Shown one piece after another: positions 11,618 through 24,956 of a stretch of 64,000 bases of DNA. The stretch lies in assembly GCA_934045905.1 (NCBI GenBank), contig OW203764.1, positions 37,321,434 to 37,385,433 on the forward strand. Direction: 5' to 3'. The DNA is from Leuctra nigra (Eukaryota; Arthropoda; Insecta; Plecoptera; Leuctridae). The notes under the pieces are model-generated. The model did not search any database and was not told the origin of the DNA. It saw nothing but the letters and a program-made list of their open reading frames with translations. Position numbers and translations under genes: made by a program. The stretch's first letter is position 1. Each line of letters opens with the position of its first letter.

Positions 11618-12444
11618 TTGAGCCAGCGAAGCGAGCGTCTCCTTTTAGCTCATTTGGCACGGGTCTCTGTTTTGTGTGTGTGTGTTTTTCTGTTACTGAC
11701 GATATACAGGTCAGAGTTTTTCTTCGATCGAGCTGAAATTTGGCACAAGTGTTCGGACATTCTCTGGGCGTTGCTGACCCTAATGTTTTTGAAATCCATT
11801 CATTGGTTAAAATTTAAATAAACATCTCCTGATAGGTTGAAAAATGAAAACGGTCTTCGATAAATCTGATCAAACTCATATTTTGGCTATACAGGTCATA
11901 GTTTTTCTTCGATCAAGCTGAAATTTTGCATACATGTAGAGACAACCTTTTCTGTTTGTAGATCCAATTTTTTTCGAAATCCATTAATTGGTTAAAATGT
12001 AAATAAACATCTCCTGATAGGTTGTAAAATGAAAATTGTCTTCGATAAATGTGATCAAACTCATATTTTGCATGGTCATTAAGACCAACAATGTCTCTTA
12101 TTTTACAAATTTTCAGCCCTATCAGTTAAGAACGTATGCACTTATTGACATTTTTAATAGCTGTCAGAGATGAAGTATCAAAATAACTGTTTTCCACTAC
12201 CACATAAATCTGATTTCACCTTCTGATTTCATCTGATTTTTTCTGAAAATTTTGATTTTTGAATTTTGATAAATTTGATTTCACGTTTTAATGAAAAGCA
12301 GATACATTTATAACGACTGAGTGGATCATTTTTCAATTCAATATGGATGTATTTGTTTTCTGTGCGTTCTGTACGCATTCCGGTTCGAGAATTTGAACGT
12401 ACCCGTGCTCGCTCATCAACGCGTTACACTGAGCGTTTTCCTAG
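11618..12444 (+). mobile_element. Helitron-like element (c), nested in (b)
   Basis: 5' ttgagccagcgaagcgagcg, 3' hairpin cgctca...tgagcg then ttttcctag, flanked by A and T with no target duplication. Confidence 0.75.
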
Positions 12445-12852
12445 TATTACATGGGTATGTGTGCAAAATTTCAGATCGACTGGTGGAACGGTTTGATCTT
12501 GGCACTGCTGGCAAAACACACACTCCAGAAAACACAGAGAAAGTGCCATAAGAGGTCAGTGGTGACGCTCGCTCAATTAATTGACTTATAATTTGCTCTT
12601 TTGCTATTGCACTCAACCCTGAGAATGAAGACATCCCCATTAATCGACTTGGTTCATGACTATATCGTACACATAAATAGGAGTCTTATAACAACAATTC
12701 TTTCTTTAGAATCGGAAACACAAGAAGTATGAACAAAGGAGATTACGACGAATGAAGAGCCAGGATATAAACATATTTAAATTGAGGTCCTATCTGTTGT
12801 TTTTGAGACCTCGGGGAAATGAGAGGATTCCTTCATTTCATTTAAACACAAC

Positions 12853-14217
12853 CATAAATAACACTCCGTGAAAAAAATACCAGCCAAGTCTCTTCAACTA
12901 TAAAAAAAAGAAGAAATCTAAAAATTCAGCACTGAAAAGTAGTGATATCAAAAAATGGGCCAAGTCAAAACCTAATTTTAAAAACCAAAATATACTTGGC
13001 GCATCGTTTTTTAGGGTATTATATATATATATATATTTAGGTACCTTCAATTTATTTTTGTCATATAATTTTTATATAAACGATGCGCCAAGTTTTTTTT
13101 GGTTTTTAAAATTAGGTTTTGACTTGGCCCATTTTTTGATATCACTACTTTTCAGTGCTGAATTTTTAGATTTCTTCTATTTTTTTATAGTTGACGAGAC
13201 TTGGCTGGTATTTTTACACGGAGTGTTTTTTATGGGGATATCACTCATTTTTTTTAGTTTATGTACACAACTTGTAACACATATCGGAGCAACAATGACT
13301 TTAGTCATAAGGATATAAGGACTTTAGTCATTAAGTCATAAGGATTAAAGGAATTAGAATTCCATTAAAAAAATACGCCATTTCCAAATTGGTTACAACC
13401 AAAAATTGTGTTTAGAGTGTTAGAGTGATAAAGTGATATTCCACGAAGAATTGCGAAAGCATCGTTCCAATCGGTCCAGCCGTTTTGGCATCACTTCCGG
13501 TTTTCAAAATGGCGGCTGAAATAACTACCACCTAAAATTTATTTCTATAAATGTTATGTATCATTATAAGCCTTCTGAATATGTAGTTCTTGTAGTAAGA
13601 GGTGATTTAAGTATAATTCTTCATTTTTTTGAGGTCATTTCCGGTTTCGCTAAAAGTATATTTCTACTTCAACAATTGATATTCCATATAGATGACCGTG
13701 TGAATCGATTGGCGCAAATTTTGTTCCGATCGGTTCAGCCGATTTCGAGATATGACGTCACTTCCGGTTTCAAAATGGCGGCATAAAACCAGTTATAGCA
13801 AAAGGCACCTTAGACTCCAAAAGTGCACATGTGGTAAAATTTTCAGAACGATCGGTTAACCCATTTAGGCTGAGGCCCTGTCAACAGTGTTTCCTGATAT
13901 CTGAATCTGAATCATCAGAAGATACCTTTTAAAAGGGGTGTAATTTCACTGTTTTCACGGCCCTCTTGCTCGCAAATGACATAACCTGTTGTTCCCAAAT
14001 TTGGTATAGGGGGTGGGGTGGGCCATAGCTCGAAATTAAGATATTTGGCAACAATGTGAGATTTTCGAATTTTAAGATCCAGTAGGCCGAAAATGCCTTG
14101 TTGTTGCTTACAGTAAAAGTGTTTGGTCTGCTCCTCAGTTATTAGGCATTTACGGTATGTTGAGCGACTGTGAGTGTATAGTACGACTTGGCTGGGTGGA
14201 GCGACCGCTTCACTAGA
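12853..14217 (+). mobile_element. Foldback-headed element, copy 1 (about 1.36 kb)
   Basis: Head: two arms of about 150 bp (cactccgtg ... cttggcgcatcg) in inverted orientation around an AT core. Tail: about 970 bp with repeated cacttccggttttcaaaatggcgg-like motifs. 3' end: gtggagcg-ac-cgctycac then tag. Full copies also at 26671 and 32082. Confidence 0.75.
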
Positions 14218-15415
14218 TTATAATGAACACATCAATTTATTGATCTTGTGAGTAAAATACGCTCGTATTGGTTTTGTCCCAGAAAACACGGAGAGAAAGC
14301 TCACAGAGACATTCAAAAAGGATAACCTGAGGGTTCAAGCGTACCTACTCAAAATACAATGGCAATACTTGAATAAAAACATTTAATTAAGAATATTACA
14401 CAATCATTAAAGATAACTAGGAAATATCGACATTAGGTAAATACGTTTTTTAATGGATTATGAAAAATTAAGGGGTAAGAAATTGTATCCAGCTTGAGAA
14501 GGAACAGCAGTTGCCGATTTTCATTCCGCTTCTGGTTTCCTGAAAAATCATAATATGCCACTGAAATATCTACTAGTTTCAGTGAAGTAGATTCAGTGCA
14601 GTGACTAGTAGAAATACTAGTACTGAAATACAAGTAATACTAGTTGGAACTTTTAATTACCTCCTTGTACAAATAGAATAATAACAATTTAGAACATGGA
14701 ACAAGACAGTTTTCTTGACAGGTTACAGTTTTTGCTGTAAAACTGTACTTTTTGTACTGCAAAACGTGTGCAAGAATTTAAGTAAACTTTATTTCGTGCG
14801 TGCGGCAAGTATCGAAACAGACAGTGCTCTGATCTTCAATTATGATTTCATCATCAATTTCAATTATAAATATTATGAATGGGTGAGAAAACTATTAAGA
14901 AAAATTAACGTGGGCGTCACTTCTCTTGTACCTATACTGCTTGTTCAGTACTATGAAACAGAGATTTGTTGATAGAACATTTAAAATAATATATGATCTC
15001 CCGCCGTAAGAGTGATGGATGACCAAGAAGTGGCAATAAATGGTTCAATCATGGTTCACTCTCTTTGGAAGATATACCTCCCCATAACCTCACACTTATT
15101 ACATGCTTCAATTAACATTACCTCATTCGTAAAATATATTTAGATCCAACTTATTGGCATATATCATTACTCAGCCAATAGACAAAACATGACAAGATAT
15201 AGACGAGATGAGTACAGTAATGGAAAATAGCTCCAAGAATATTTCGACTTCATTGAGATTCACCACTAAGGTCGAAATTATAATACAAAGCTACCAGAAA
15301 TTCACCCCTAGAACGTAACAGCGATCTCGGTCAAGTAACTATGAGAACATCTTTCCGTGACTCTACTGTACAGAGAGGTTGACACGTCTTCTATCCTTGT
15401 CATGGTTGAACATGG
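14218..15415. other. Intron, nothing recognised
   Basis: AT-rich; short ORFs on both strands show no motif. Confidence 0.5.
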
Positions 15416-15945
15416 TTGAACCTAGGACGATTACTGGGGGGGATTGGCATCCCGTGTGACCTTGAAAACCATGTGTGTGATAACTGAAATGCCGCGCTTT
15501 TATAACAGTTGAAAATACCTCGCATCATTTAATAAAATGTCTCACATTATATATCACGCAATTCGTTAATCTTTAAGGAAGACAATGATGTACCTCAGAC
15601 ATCAACACGTTGCCTATGTGAGACGAAGTGAATAAAGTGCTGAAGTGATATTTTTCCGTCGGCGCAGGTTTTAACATTTTGATCTAGTTCCTCGAGATAT
15701 TAAACCTGTCAAAACAAGTATACTACACAACATAATGGAGTTTAAAATACAATCACACAATGCTCTGCATTGTAATGAAGACAATGATGCTACACACATA
15801 TCTCTCCAATATTTATTGACGATGCAGCACGAAAAGGCAACATTTCCCTCGTCTGTATCATACATGGCCAAATGCGTACTGCATCAGCTAGCGTGGGTGA
15901 CGTCATTAGGTTGCCAATCCCCCCCAGCTATCATCCTAGGTTGAA
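15416..15945. mobile_element. TIR element immediately downstream of E18
   Basis: 34-bp inverted ends (ttgaacctaggacgattac and complement, with a C/G tract). It ends 24 bp from the E18 stop and contains the likely E18 poly(A) signal. Confidence 0.75.
15812..15817 (-). promoter_or_regulatory. Poly(A) signal AATAAA for E18, inside a TIR element
   Basis: TTTATT on the plus strand, about 155 bp past the E18 stop, within the element at 15416-15945. Confidence 0.45.
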
Positions 15946-15968
15946 CGACAGGGATGTTCCTACCTTGT

Positions 15969-16105
15969 TCAGCGTCTATGTGCGTGGCGATGTTGCTGAT
16001 AGATGTGTACTTGCAGACTCGTGTTCTCGAAGTATGTTTGTCCGCAGAACTTGCACTTGTTGCTGCTGTCTCTCTTTTGTCTCTTTGACTTTAACCTCCT
16101 GCCAA
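15969..16105 (-). CDS. E18: one-finger terminal exon with basic lead
   Basis: No Met precedes the finger. The acceptor is gaattatttttcag|tt. The exon encodes a strongly basic lead (GRRLKSKRQKRDSSNK) and a single finger (CKFCGQTYFENTSL, ending HIYQQH) matching finger 2 of its neighbours, then RHAHRR and a stop. Finger 1 is absent rather than mutated. The phase agrees with the other exons. A transposon-like TIR element begins 24 bp after the stop, and the only nearby AATAAA (15812-15817) is inside it. Confidence 0.78.
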
Positions 16106-16540
16106 CTGAAAAATAATTCACAGTTGTATCATCATTATAATCGGAAGTGATTGCTGATTACATGCTTTGTTTTCCAGATATAGTTTGAATACCATAGGTA
16201 TAGTTTTACATGCACCTTTCTATAGAGTTTGGAGTTACTATGCTCTGTAACGTTTCTTCTTTTACTTTTGCTCTATGACTCTTCAACAAGTTATTTTGGG
16301 TGAAATCATAAGTTGGCGAATAAAATGTGCCTAAAACTACCTCATTTTATGTTGTGTTACATTTGTAATATTTGAATATTTAATAAATATGGCTGTAATC
16401 AGACAGTGCACCGGGTAGTTTGTGTGTTGTCATTGTCAGTCTCCATGGATTCAGGATCTGCTCTAAACTATGTTCTTATTGGCAATTTCAACCCGGAATC
16501 ACGGCATAAGACGTTTTTTTAAAAATACTTTAAATATGAA

Positions 16541-17071
16541 TCTGAAGGCCAAGTCTTGAAACTTACGCTTTCAGGACGCAAACGCTTTCGGACGTCATAA
16601 AGTCCCATTTACTGTAAGAATGATGACCTAGAAATCTCCCTTTAACTGTTTAGCTTAATTTTGAATAAGGTTTTATGACTGTATAATATATGTAATAATA
16701 AATACAATGTTAATAAATTGTTTACAGTAGATTGCTGGATGACAATCAAATAAGTGCCTTGACTTTATGTTTCAATGGCGATCACTCTTAAGGTGGATTC
16801 ACACGGCCTTTCCAAACCTCCCTAGTTTGTCCAAGTTCCGAATCTCCGTTCCAAAAACTCCCGTGTGAACTAGGAAAACATTCGAACTGCAAAGATTGAG
16901 TTCCAAACTTTCATAGTTCACACGGGAGTTTTTGGAACGGCGATTCAGTACTTCGGCAAACTTGGGAAGTTTGGAACTGCCGTGTGAATCCACCTTTACA
17001 GTAAATGGGACTTTATGACGTCCGAAAGCGTTTGCGTCCTGAAAGCGTAAGTTTCAAGACTTGGCCTCCTG
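16541..17071. mobile_element. MITE with about 90-bp TIR, interrupted by a nested MITE
   Basis: Ends carry ggccaagtcttgaaactta and its complement, then caggacgcaaacgct, cgtcataaagtccc. The same element is uninterrupted at 49505-49830. Confidence 0.8.
16791..16995. mobile_element. Nested MITE, palindromic, TTA target duplication
   Basis: TIR aggtggattcacacggc and complement; flanked by tta (16788-16790, 16996-16998). Comparison with 49505-49830 gives the empty site. Confidence 0.8.
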
Positions 17072-17906
17072 GGGCGCTAAAGTTGCTCTCCTTTTTTCTT
17101 GCAAATCCTAATTATGGTTGTCTTACAATTGCAATGCTTCAAATGTGAATGCGTAGGTATACGCCCGGAAGCGCGTGTCAGGAGGGGGGGGGGGGGGGGG
17201 GGGGGGGTACAGGATTCCTTTGCGTTGCAGGAAACAGCTGAAAATACTTACAATACCAGCATCAATATCGAATACCTACATGACAAAATCTGAGAGGAGC
17301 TGAGCAGCCACAATATTGGAATTCTGGATGGAAATAATAAAAAATATCTAGGAATTTAACGATATTCGCTTGCCTTTGTATTTATCAAACACAAAAAATA
17401 ATGACAAAAGAATACCGTTTTTTTTCCTTAGAATGGACTACTATAGTTTTTAGTCACTTGAATACACAATTTCAAGAGAATTCAAGAGAATGCTGGTGTT
17501 CGTGCCTGTTTTTGTGGTTTCTCGTTTTTGTAAATATAATAATAATATCAAATGGAACAATTTAAATTTAAGCTAAGCAAGCAAGGACGACACAATGCAA
17601 AATACCACTTCAACACAGAAATAATTTGAACAAATATAATTGATATAATTTATAATTTTAGTGAGGAAATAATGTTAATACATTATAATGAACGTACGTT
17701 TATATGGCGATAAAACTGTAATCGTTGCAATAGCATAATTATTTAATTATTATTTTAATCACTTTAGTTATAGAATTTTATATATTTAAATGAAATTACA
17801 AATTGTAAGGCTATTGACGAAAAAACTAATTACAATTCTAAATCACAAAATCCACAATATGACAGAGTCTCGTCTAAACTGTCGATCTTGTTTCTCCCCA
17901 ATGAAA
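17072..17906. other. Intron/3' UTR side of E17 with 24-G tract
   Basis: 17184-17207 is an uninterrupted G run. The rest is AT-rich and unremarkable. Confidence 0.6.
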
Positions 17907-18076
17907 TCACATGCGATGGTTGAACTTCATGTGGGCACGGAGACTGCACGGATTGAGATAGCTCTTGTCACAGAAGCTGCACTTGAGCGCGTGATGAGTG
18001 TGGTTGTCTCGGAAGTGACGACGCAGATTCGCCTCCGAGCTCAGGGAGCGGCCGCAAGCGTGGCATGGGAACACAC
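17907..18076 (-). CDS. E17: alternative 3'-terminal exon, two C2H2 fingers
   Basis: The acceptor is tgtttctttccag|gt. The exon encodes VFP, finger 1 (CHACGRSLSSEANL, ending HFRDNH), a short linker THHALK and finger 2 (CSFCDKSYLN, ending HMKFNH), then RM and a stop. It is the most compact of the two-finger exons (56 codons after the split codon). All ligands are present. An ATTAAA-type signal lies near 17750. Confidence 0.88.
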
Positions 18077-18164
18077 CTGGAAAGAAACACACAGTTAGAG
18101 GGGAACATATCACGTGAGAGCAGTTTGGTTTCTAAAATACGATACTTGTTCAACATAATAGGAC

Positions 18165-18432
18165 CAGCAGTGCGATTGTATAACTTCTTAGCCGAGAAAA
18201 TGGATCGTTATCGATACCAATTGATGAAAGTAATTTAGCCAACAGAAGGTAAAGCAATTCAAAGTGCGTAAAGTCGACTTCCTGAGATAAATAATGTGAT
18301 TATATTTCATCTCCTCGTAGCTTTTGCACAATTCAAAAGATTAACAATGATATTAATAGTTTACTTTCATCAATTGGTATAGATAACGATCCATTATCTC
18401 GGCTAAGAAAGTTATACAATCGCCCTGCAGGA
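18165..18432. repeat. Foldback element near E17
   Basis: Arms gcgattgtataacttcttag and complement, with ggatcgttatcgataccaat in both. Confidence 0.75.
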
Positions 18433-19403
18433 TCACGGAATATATATATTTATATTCACAAAATTCTTGAAAAAGGATTAACCCAAAACAAACAGAAAAA
18501 CAATCCTTTGTATAATAGAAACGTCACAAACAATTGCAAAATAAATATTTACGAACAGAGATATTCGGTTCATGATAAGTTTGAACAAGTAAATTGAAAA
18601 TTTAATCTTATACCTTCAATTATTCACAAACTTTGTTTCAATATTTCACCTCCTGCAGTGCTTTAGGAGAATAAATCAATAAACAAAAGATTGTGAATCG
18701 TTTATGGTATAATACAACTGTAAAGTATTTATTTACATATTATTTTTTCAAATCCAAATCAGAGAGGACATTCGGCATCACACTTTCCTGATCTTTTTCT
18801 TCAACTAGGCATGCAAATGTATCCATGTTCAATAGTTACATCATGTAAATGACATGTAAATGTGTCAATACATCATGTAAATGATCTAAGTTGACAATGA
18901 AACTAAAAAATAACTGAAACTAAACTACCCTCTGGGATTCTAACCAAGATCCGTTATATTAAAACCTTGTGATAGTATCTGATGTATTGTAGTGAAGACA
19001 CAACTTCACGATTTCACAACTCTGAAGTAACGCCGACGTGAACTTACCAACCTCTGCTCATTTAGGTTTTGCACGAAATAACCGAATATTAGCATTATTA
19101 CAACAACCAATTTGCATAATATTATAAACGGGGGGAAGAAGAACAATAATTACGTTATAAATATTCAATTTCATGTCTTTTATTTCACTTGTCAATTACG
19201 TCTACATACAAAATAGTTGGGGAACTATAAAACTATCGGATTAGATGCAATAACTGCATAGGTTTGATAAATTATATATAATAATGCCCTTTATATTAAT
19301 ATTATTTTGGTATGTTTATTAGAACAACTCGGTTACCTACAATTCAGAATTAAATAATTTGTACTAAATACTTGTCATGTACTGCGGGATACCTAACGGA
19401 ATG
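18433..19403. other. Intron, nothing recognised
   Basis: No finger exon, TIR or tandem repeat seen. Confidence 0.5.
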
Positions 19404-19875
19404 GAATTTACAGGGAATATGCATGAATTTATTAAAAACTATATTTCAAAATAACAACATATTTGTTGGTAAATCACACTATTTTCACACTAAAAAGTGT
19501 AAATTTTCATTCATAAATATCGAATTGAAAATCAGTTTAAATTTTGGCGGGATAACGGCATCCCGGCCAGTGACGTCCACCACCTTCTTCATGCACTCTC
19601 TCTCTCTCGAGAAGGAGAGAGAGAGTGCATGTGAAGAAGGTGGTGGTGATTTATATCAACCAACAATGATGTTGCCATTGTTACAATAAAATATGACATC
19701 ACTCGCCGGGATGGCATTTTCCCGCAAAATTTACACTGACTATTAATTTCTTATTTATGAATGAAAATTTACGTTTTTGTGTGAAAAAATAGTGTAATTT
19801 ACCAACAAATATGTTGTTACTTTGAAATATTGTATTTTAACGGCATTAAAAATCTTTTGCATATTCCCTATTCTT
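19404..19875. repeat. Foldback element with GA-rich centre
   Basis: Arms share aatatgttgttac and gaatgaaaattta; the centre is a ct/ga-rich palindrome (catgcactctctctctc). Confidence 0.75.
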
Positions 19876-20194
19876 TCTTGATAATAGCAGTGAAAAGTGT
19901 ACTTTTTTACACCTATTTAAGCTGTAAATAGTGAGATCGACGACTGGTGTAACTTTTTTGTCGTTTTCACTTTTCACACGAAAATAACAACTGTACAAAC
20001 CCATAAATACCCTATAATTGGAGCCTATTTAGTGTGGAATCGATTGTCTATACAAATTACGATTTAAGAAGAGAAATTCAAATTTTATTGACGACTGTCC
20101 ACAATACCATTAGCCTACTTATCATTTATCAATATAAAATACACTAAATTAATAACTAATGAATTATTTATGTACAAAGTGAATTGGTTTTAAG

Positions 20195-21421
20195 AAGGGA
20201 TGCCCAAGTTTATTTTCCGAAAATATTTTTTGTGGATTTTTTTTTTTTTTACATTTTAACTATATTTTAATGTAAAAGATTCATCAAATGTCTTGTAACG
20301 TGCAACTCTCGACTTATATTGAGTTATCAATATGATGTCTTCAGAATATGAAGAACTTTTAAAACAGGAGGTAGGTATAGGAAAATTATTTAGAATTTGG
20401 CGTCTAACTTTTAAAAACGTACGGCTAGGTGTATATATATATACAACACACACACACATCCCTTCATATCATTCTGACTCCATGGAAGTTTTCCACAGAA
20501 ACCTACATTCTCATATATATATATACAAATCAAAATAAATACCTTAATGTTTAATACACATAATATTAGTTTTTGGAAAAAAATCTATCGGCGGAAAATA
20601 GTTTAAATCTAATATTAACTAGGAAAATAGCTGTGTTTTTTCGACTTGCCATGTTAAAGATAAGGGCTAACTCAAATTTATAAAGTGATATATCTTGGAA
20701 ATTAGTTCAGCTACCCCACTTTTTCTTGCGTTTATATTGGGCACAAGGACACTATCTTTTAAAGCATATTAATTCAGAAATCTATCGGAGACCTCTACTC
20801 AGTGGCGGCTATTTGGCTTTACAACAGGTGTTCAATTACATAGAAGGACCAGTCTTCGTGCTGCCACGCTCCCGGGAGGTCGTGGTTAGCGTGGAGATTC
20901 ATCGCCATTGAATCACAATGTGCCCAGTCAGCTAGTTAAATATTATTTAACGAAATCTAGTATCATCGGCTAAGATATTAGTCTTTTAGTGCAACTATAA
21001 TTTTAATTAATCTATCATATTTATTATCTACCATCTAAATCTTACTGAATGGTCGTATTGAGAGAATTACAAGAACAAATTGAAATCGAACTGGCCGAAA
21101 TACTTTTATTAAGTGTGGCCATCCAAACTAAATTCAACAACAACATAGAAGGACGTAGAAGAAAGTACTCTAATAGGAGAGCCCCCAGCAGATGCGGGGC
21201 CGGGGCGCATAACCCCGGATTTTTTTGTATCTTTAGTTTGAAATTGATGCATTTTTACGTCTTTTGGAGAGCAAAATGATTAGACAAAATATTTAACTTC
21301 CTACTTCCTGGATTAGGGAGCACTTTTAAATAATTTTCTTGGATGATCAGGTGTGCAATTGTCACACCTTGCACACTGTAATAGCCGCCACTGCCTCTAC
21401 TTGGGCATCCCCCCTTAAATT
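20195..21421. mobile_element. TIR element interrupted by the hAT at 20799-21393
   Basis: Inverted ends ttaagaagggatgcccaag and cttgggcatccccccttaa. Without the nested hAT it is about 630 bp. It shares the interior gtgatatatct and cccactttttcttg with the element at 21868-22435. Confidence 0.7.
20799..21393. mobile_element. hAT element nested inside another TIR element
   Basis: TIR cagtggcggctatt ... aatagccgccactg, target duplication cctctact (20791-20798 and 21394-21401). No transposase. Confidence 0.85.
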
Positions 21422-21867
21422 AAAGATAGGTATTGTTATTTTATCTGATAATTTTATTTTCAATTATCAGTTATTGTAGTTATTGTAGTTATTGTAGTGA
21501 TTTCAACTAGAGCTGGTTCAATTAGCAAAATACAATACAAATTAACTAGACTCTATGCAATGTTCGAAACCGAGACAAAGATTTTCACGATTTCTCTCTG
21601 CGCAAGTACAAAAGACACTAATTAGAGAAGGGAATGTCTTTGATCACGCGCTCCTTCTGCTCCACCGCAGCATCAGCTGGCGACTCGAACAAAGGTTCAA
21701 AGACAAAATTACAACTCACAATATCGTGACTTAGCGTAATCAATGATCCATGATTACCTGACGAATGATCAGTCGAACAAGTTATTGAGGTACATTAACG
21801 AAAATTAATGTATAAAAAAGGCTAGATAATAGTCTAGGATTAGATATAAAACTATCCCACACTACCG

Positions 21868-22435
21868 AGATTTTAAGGAGGGACTAGCGATATAATCACA
21901 GCCTTCTTCAAAAACACCACGAATGATCTGTTAGAAGGCTGTGGATTCTGTAATTGGCAACACTGCATTTGCAGTCTCACCTCCCTCAAATCCCAAACAA
22001 CCAATCAGAGCGCACCTGCCATGAGACAGCTGTTCTCTGAGCCATCTCTTTCAACCAGTGATGCCAAGTTATTTTCACTAAAACCCTCCTAGCTCATTTA
22101 AACGTTCAGGAACATGTATATCTAAAAATTTTAAAAAATACTAGAGCATCTGATACACCTCATATCAGTTTTTTACAAAATTCTTATGACGGGAAGTCAG
22201 TCTCAAACCATTTTGAAGTGGTACGAGAATCATTTCTAGCATGGCCGCTATGTTAAAATAGAGGCTAAAAGCAATACTTTGAAGTGATATATCTCGGAAG
22301 TTAGTTCAGCTTGCCCACTTTTTCTTGGCATATTATGGTGTAGAATTAAATAATCTATATTTATGTAGAGTTTAAACGATTTCTCATGAAAGAGGAAATT
22401 CGCTAGTCCCTCCTTAAATTTACCCTAAATTTCAA
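21868..22435. mobile_element. TIR element related to 20195-21421
   Basis: Inverted ends ttaaggagggactagcga and tcgctagtccctccttaa; shared interior with the previous element. Confidence 0.7.
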
Positions 22436-23542
22436 ATTAAGTACAAGCACTTGAAAATGAATGTAACATTCAAGCGCTTGGTAATTCTTATAACCACTGG
22501 GGTAATTCTATTACCACTTAAAGTGGTTCCATGGTTTCGGCATAGGAATGAGAATTTGCTGTAATTCACACCAAAGATTAATGAAACCATATTACATACA
22601 ACTAGCAAAAAATATTTGCCCCTTACGGTATGATATAATTAGATATTCTTGATTGAAGATCATCTTTTCCCCCATAAGATAACACAGGAAGACATGAAAT
22701 CGTCCCGGAAAATTGGCCTTAAATTGCTCCTAAAACCGGAAGAGGAATGACAAATTATTGAAAATAGTCTCAAATTAAAGATAATAATTTTTAGAATAAG
22801 ACTGCCGTTTGAAAATATGGGGTCACGGTCCAAATAAGAAAGAAAATGTGTACAATGTGTAAAATTTACTATAAATCTGGCAACATTGCACTACAAATAT
22901 GAATTATTTTGGGATAGTTTAATTGGAACTTCAATTAAAAACATATAATTGGAGCATACGGTAAGATATAATTGTTTTATGCTGTTGTTTGAGGTATTAT
23001 TTCATCAGAGATTTGTATGAATTACGGCGAATTCTAAGCACCTTGGCTGGAGCAGTGGGACCACTTTAATAACACATTTTTCGGTATATAACGAGAATTA
23101 TTTACCTTCCAAAGGGAAGTCCATTTGCTCGAATCTTGATTGTGAGTTGCAGTGCTATTGGAATCAGGAAATCTGATCTCTGTATTAGAGCTAATACAAT
23201 GAATTATGTTTCATACTGATTGGCGTTTCCATTGCAAATAAGATTGGACGAAGGCATGACATTATTTTTTTCTACCAGCAATCATACTATACAGGTGTAG
23301 TTGAAGCTATTTTTTTTTAAATCCTCCGCGATATTTTTCCGAAAAGATCTGTTATTTGTTTGATATTTAGTGGTTCACCCTACCGAGAGATGGCGTGAAG
23401 TTATCTCGTTATTTACAAATCAGTCAGCGATGAAGCTGACAATAGCTTGAACCTTAAAGTGAACCCCAATAGCTTTAACCTGAATTATCGTTGGGCCAAC
23501 CAGAAATATTGCTGGCCCATACCCAACCTACCAAGATTATTA
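22436..23542. other. Intron, nothing recognised
   Basis: No finger exon found in any minus-strand frame by motif scan. Confidence 0.5.
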
Positions 23543-23870
23543 AGGGTCGGTTTTTGTACCTCTTGCTACAGTTAGCTACCGGATAAAGTTCTTGACAACG
23601 TTAGCAAACGTCTTTCTCTTGATAGTGTTAGATAGAGGATGAAATCAATGTAAAATTAGGTGCTTGATAACTTTACCCGTTAGCTGGCTATCAAAAACTT
23701 AGCAAGAGGTACAAAGACACCAAGAGCCGGTGTTTCAATGCCTTGCTAACTTTTATACAGTCAATCAGGACGATATTGCCATGGAAACAACCAATGACAT
23801 TCCTAGAATGACCACTAACTAACTGTTAAGAGCTAATTGAGACTTTAGCAGAGTATTGAAAGACCGGGCC
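23543..23870. mobile_element. Composite of two MITE-like inverted repeats
   Basis: 23725-23870 is an inverted copy of the MITE at 52063-52209. Next to it, 23543-23720 has its own inverted ends (gtacctcttgct / agcaagaggtac). Confidence 0.65.
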
Positions 23871-24956
23871 AAAGTCAACTATACTTTTTTCCGTGTTATG
23901 AATGAAGTAATAAGAGGAAGAAGGAGAGTGTGCCAATTCGAAACTACCTACTTGAAAGTCGACAACGCTTGTGGGGACATCTGCATGGAGGGAGAAGAAT
24001 AAGATGTGCTGTAGTATATTGAGACAGGAGGTGCAAGGCAAGAGAAAGAGATGAATACCATCGAAGACTTTGGGGAAGAAAAGAAGACATGCGGGAACAC
24101 AATCTGTCAGTTGGAGATTGCCAGGATCGTACCCGATGGAAGAGACTGTGCCATGTCGCCGACTCCTCCTAGTGGAAAAAGACATGAAGTATTTTTCTCA
24201 CTCTTCATTTCTTCTTAATTTTCTTGCTTGTTTAAGTCGCCAGAAGTTACGTATGAATATTTCAGTTTATCATCAACGTATAAAAAACAGGCACGATGAT
24301 AGTATAATATACGAGGGTTTAAAATGATTTTTACCTTTTTCAGCATGGAAGGTCGGCTAAACAAAGCGATTTTTACCACGAGAAAAAGGAAATAACAAAA
24401 AAGCTGACTAAAATCGCGTTTATTTTCCAACAAATTGACCTTTTTGCGGGAATTTAATTCGTTCAACCTGCCAATACCCAGGGAATTGTTAATGTTACCT
24501 GAAACCATATTGAATTGCCTGCATTTGGAAAGAAAATTGCATGTAACTAATTTCTTAATAATGGAATGAAATTCGAGTTCTTTAACAAGGCTTGTGATTG
24601 GCGAACACTTAACTTTTGTTCACATTTTCACCTCTAAAGTTGCGATAGCAAATAAAATACCCTTAGACACGAAGCAATTGCGTACTCAGTTGTAACGTTG
24701 TAACGTATGAAACTCAAAAGTCTAAATAACTATCTTTAATAAAAGGTGGAATAAAATAAATAAATCGTTTTTGATAAAACACATTACATGCGTATATTGT
24801 ATTCACTTTTACAATTATTTTCACGACACACATATTATATGTCTACTTAAAATAAGTAACTTATAGACAATTACGTTAATGTACCTAATTATAATAATAA
24901 GTCTTGTTCAGAACTATAGGAATAACACAGAACTACATGTAGGTAACTAGATTTGA
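23871..24956. other. 3' flank of E16
   Basis: No element ends recognised. ORFs on both strands near 23826-24508 lack motifs. Confidence 0.5.

Larger units (their letters stand above)
11159..12576 (-). mobile_element. Helitron-like element (b), split by a nested copy
   Basis: Left end ctaggaaaacgc preceded by A; right end gctcgctcaa followed by T. Interrupted by the opposite-strand copy (c) and by the MITE at 11273-11428. Confidence 0.7.
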
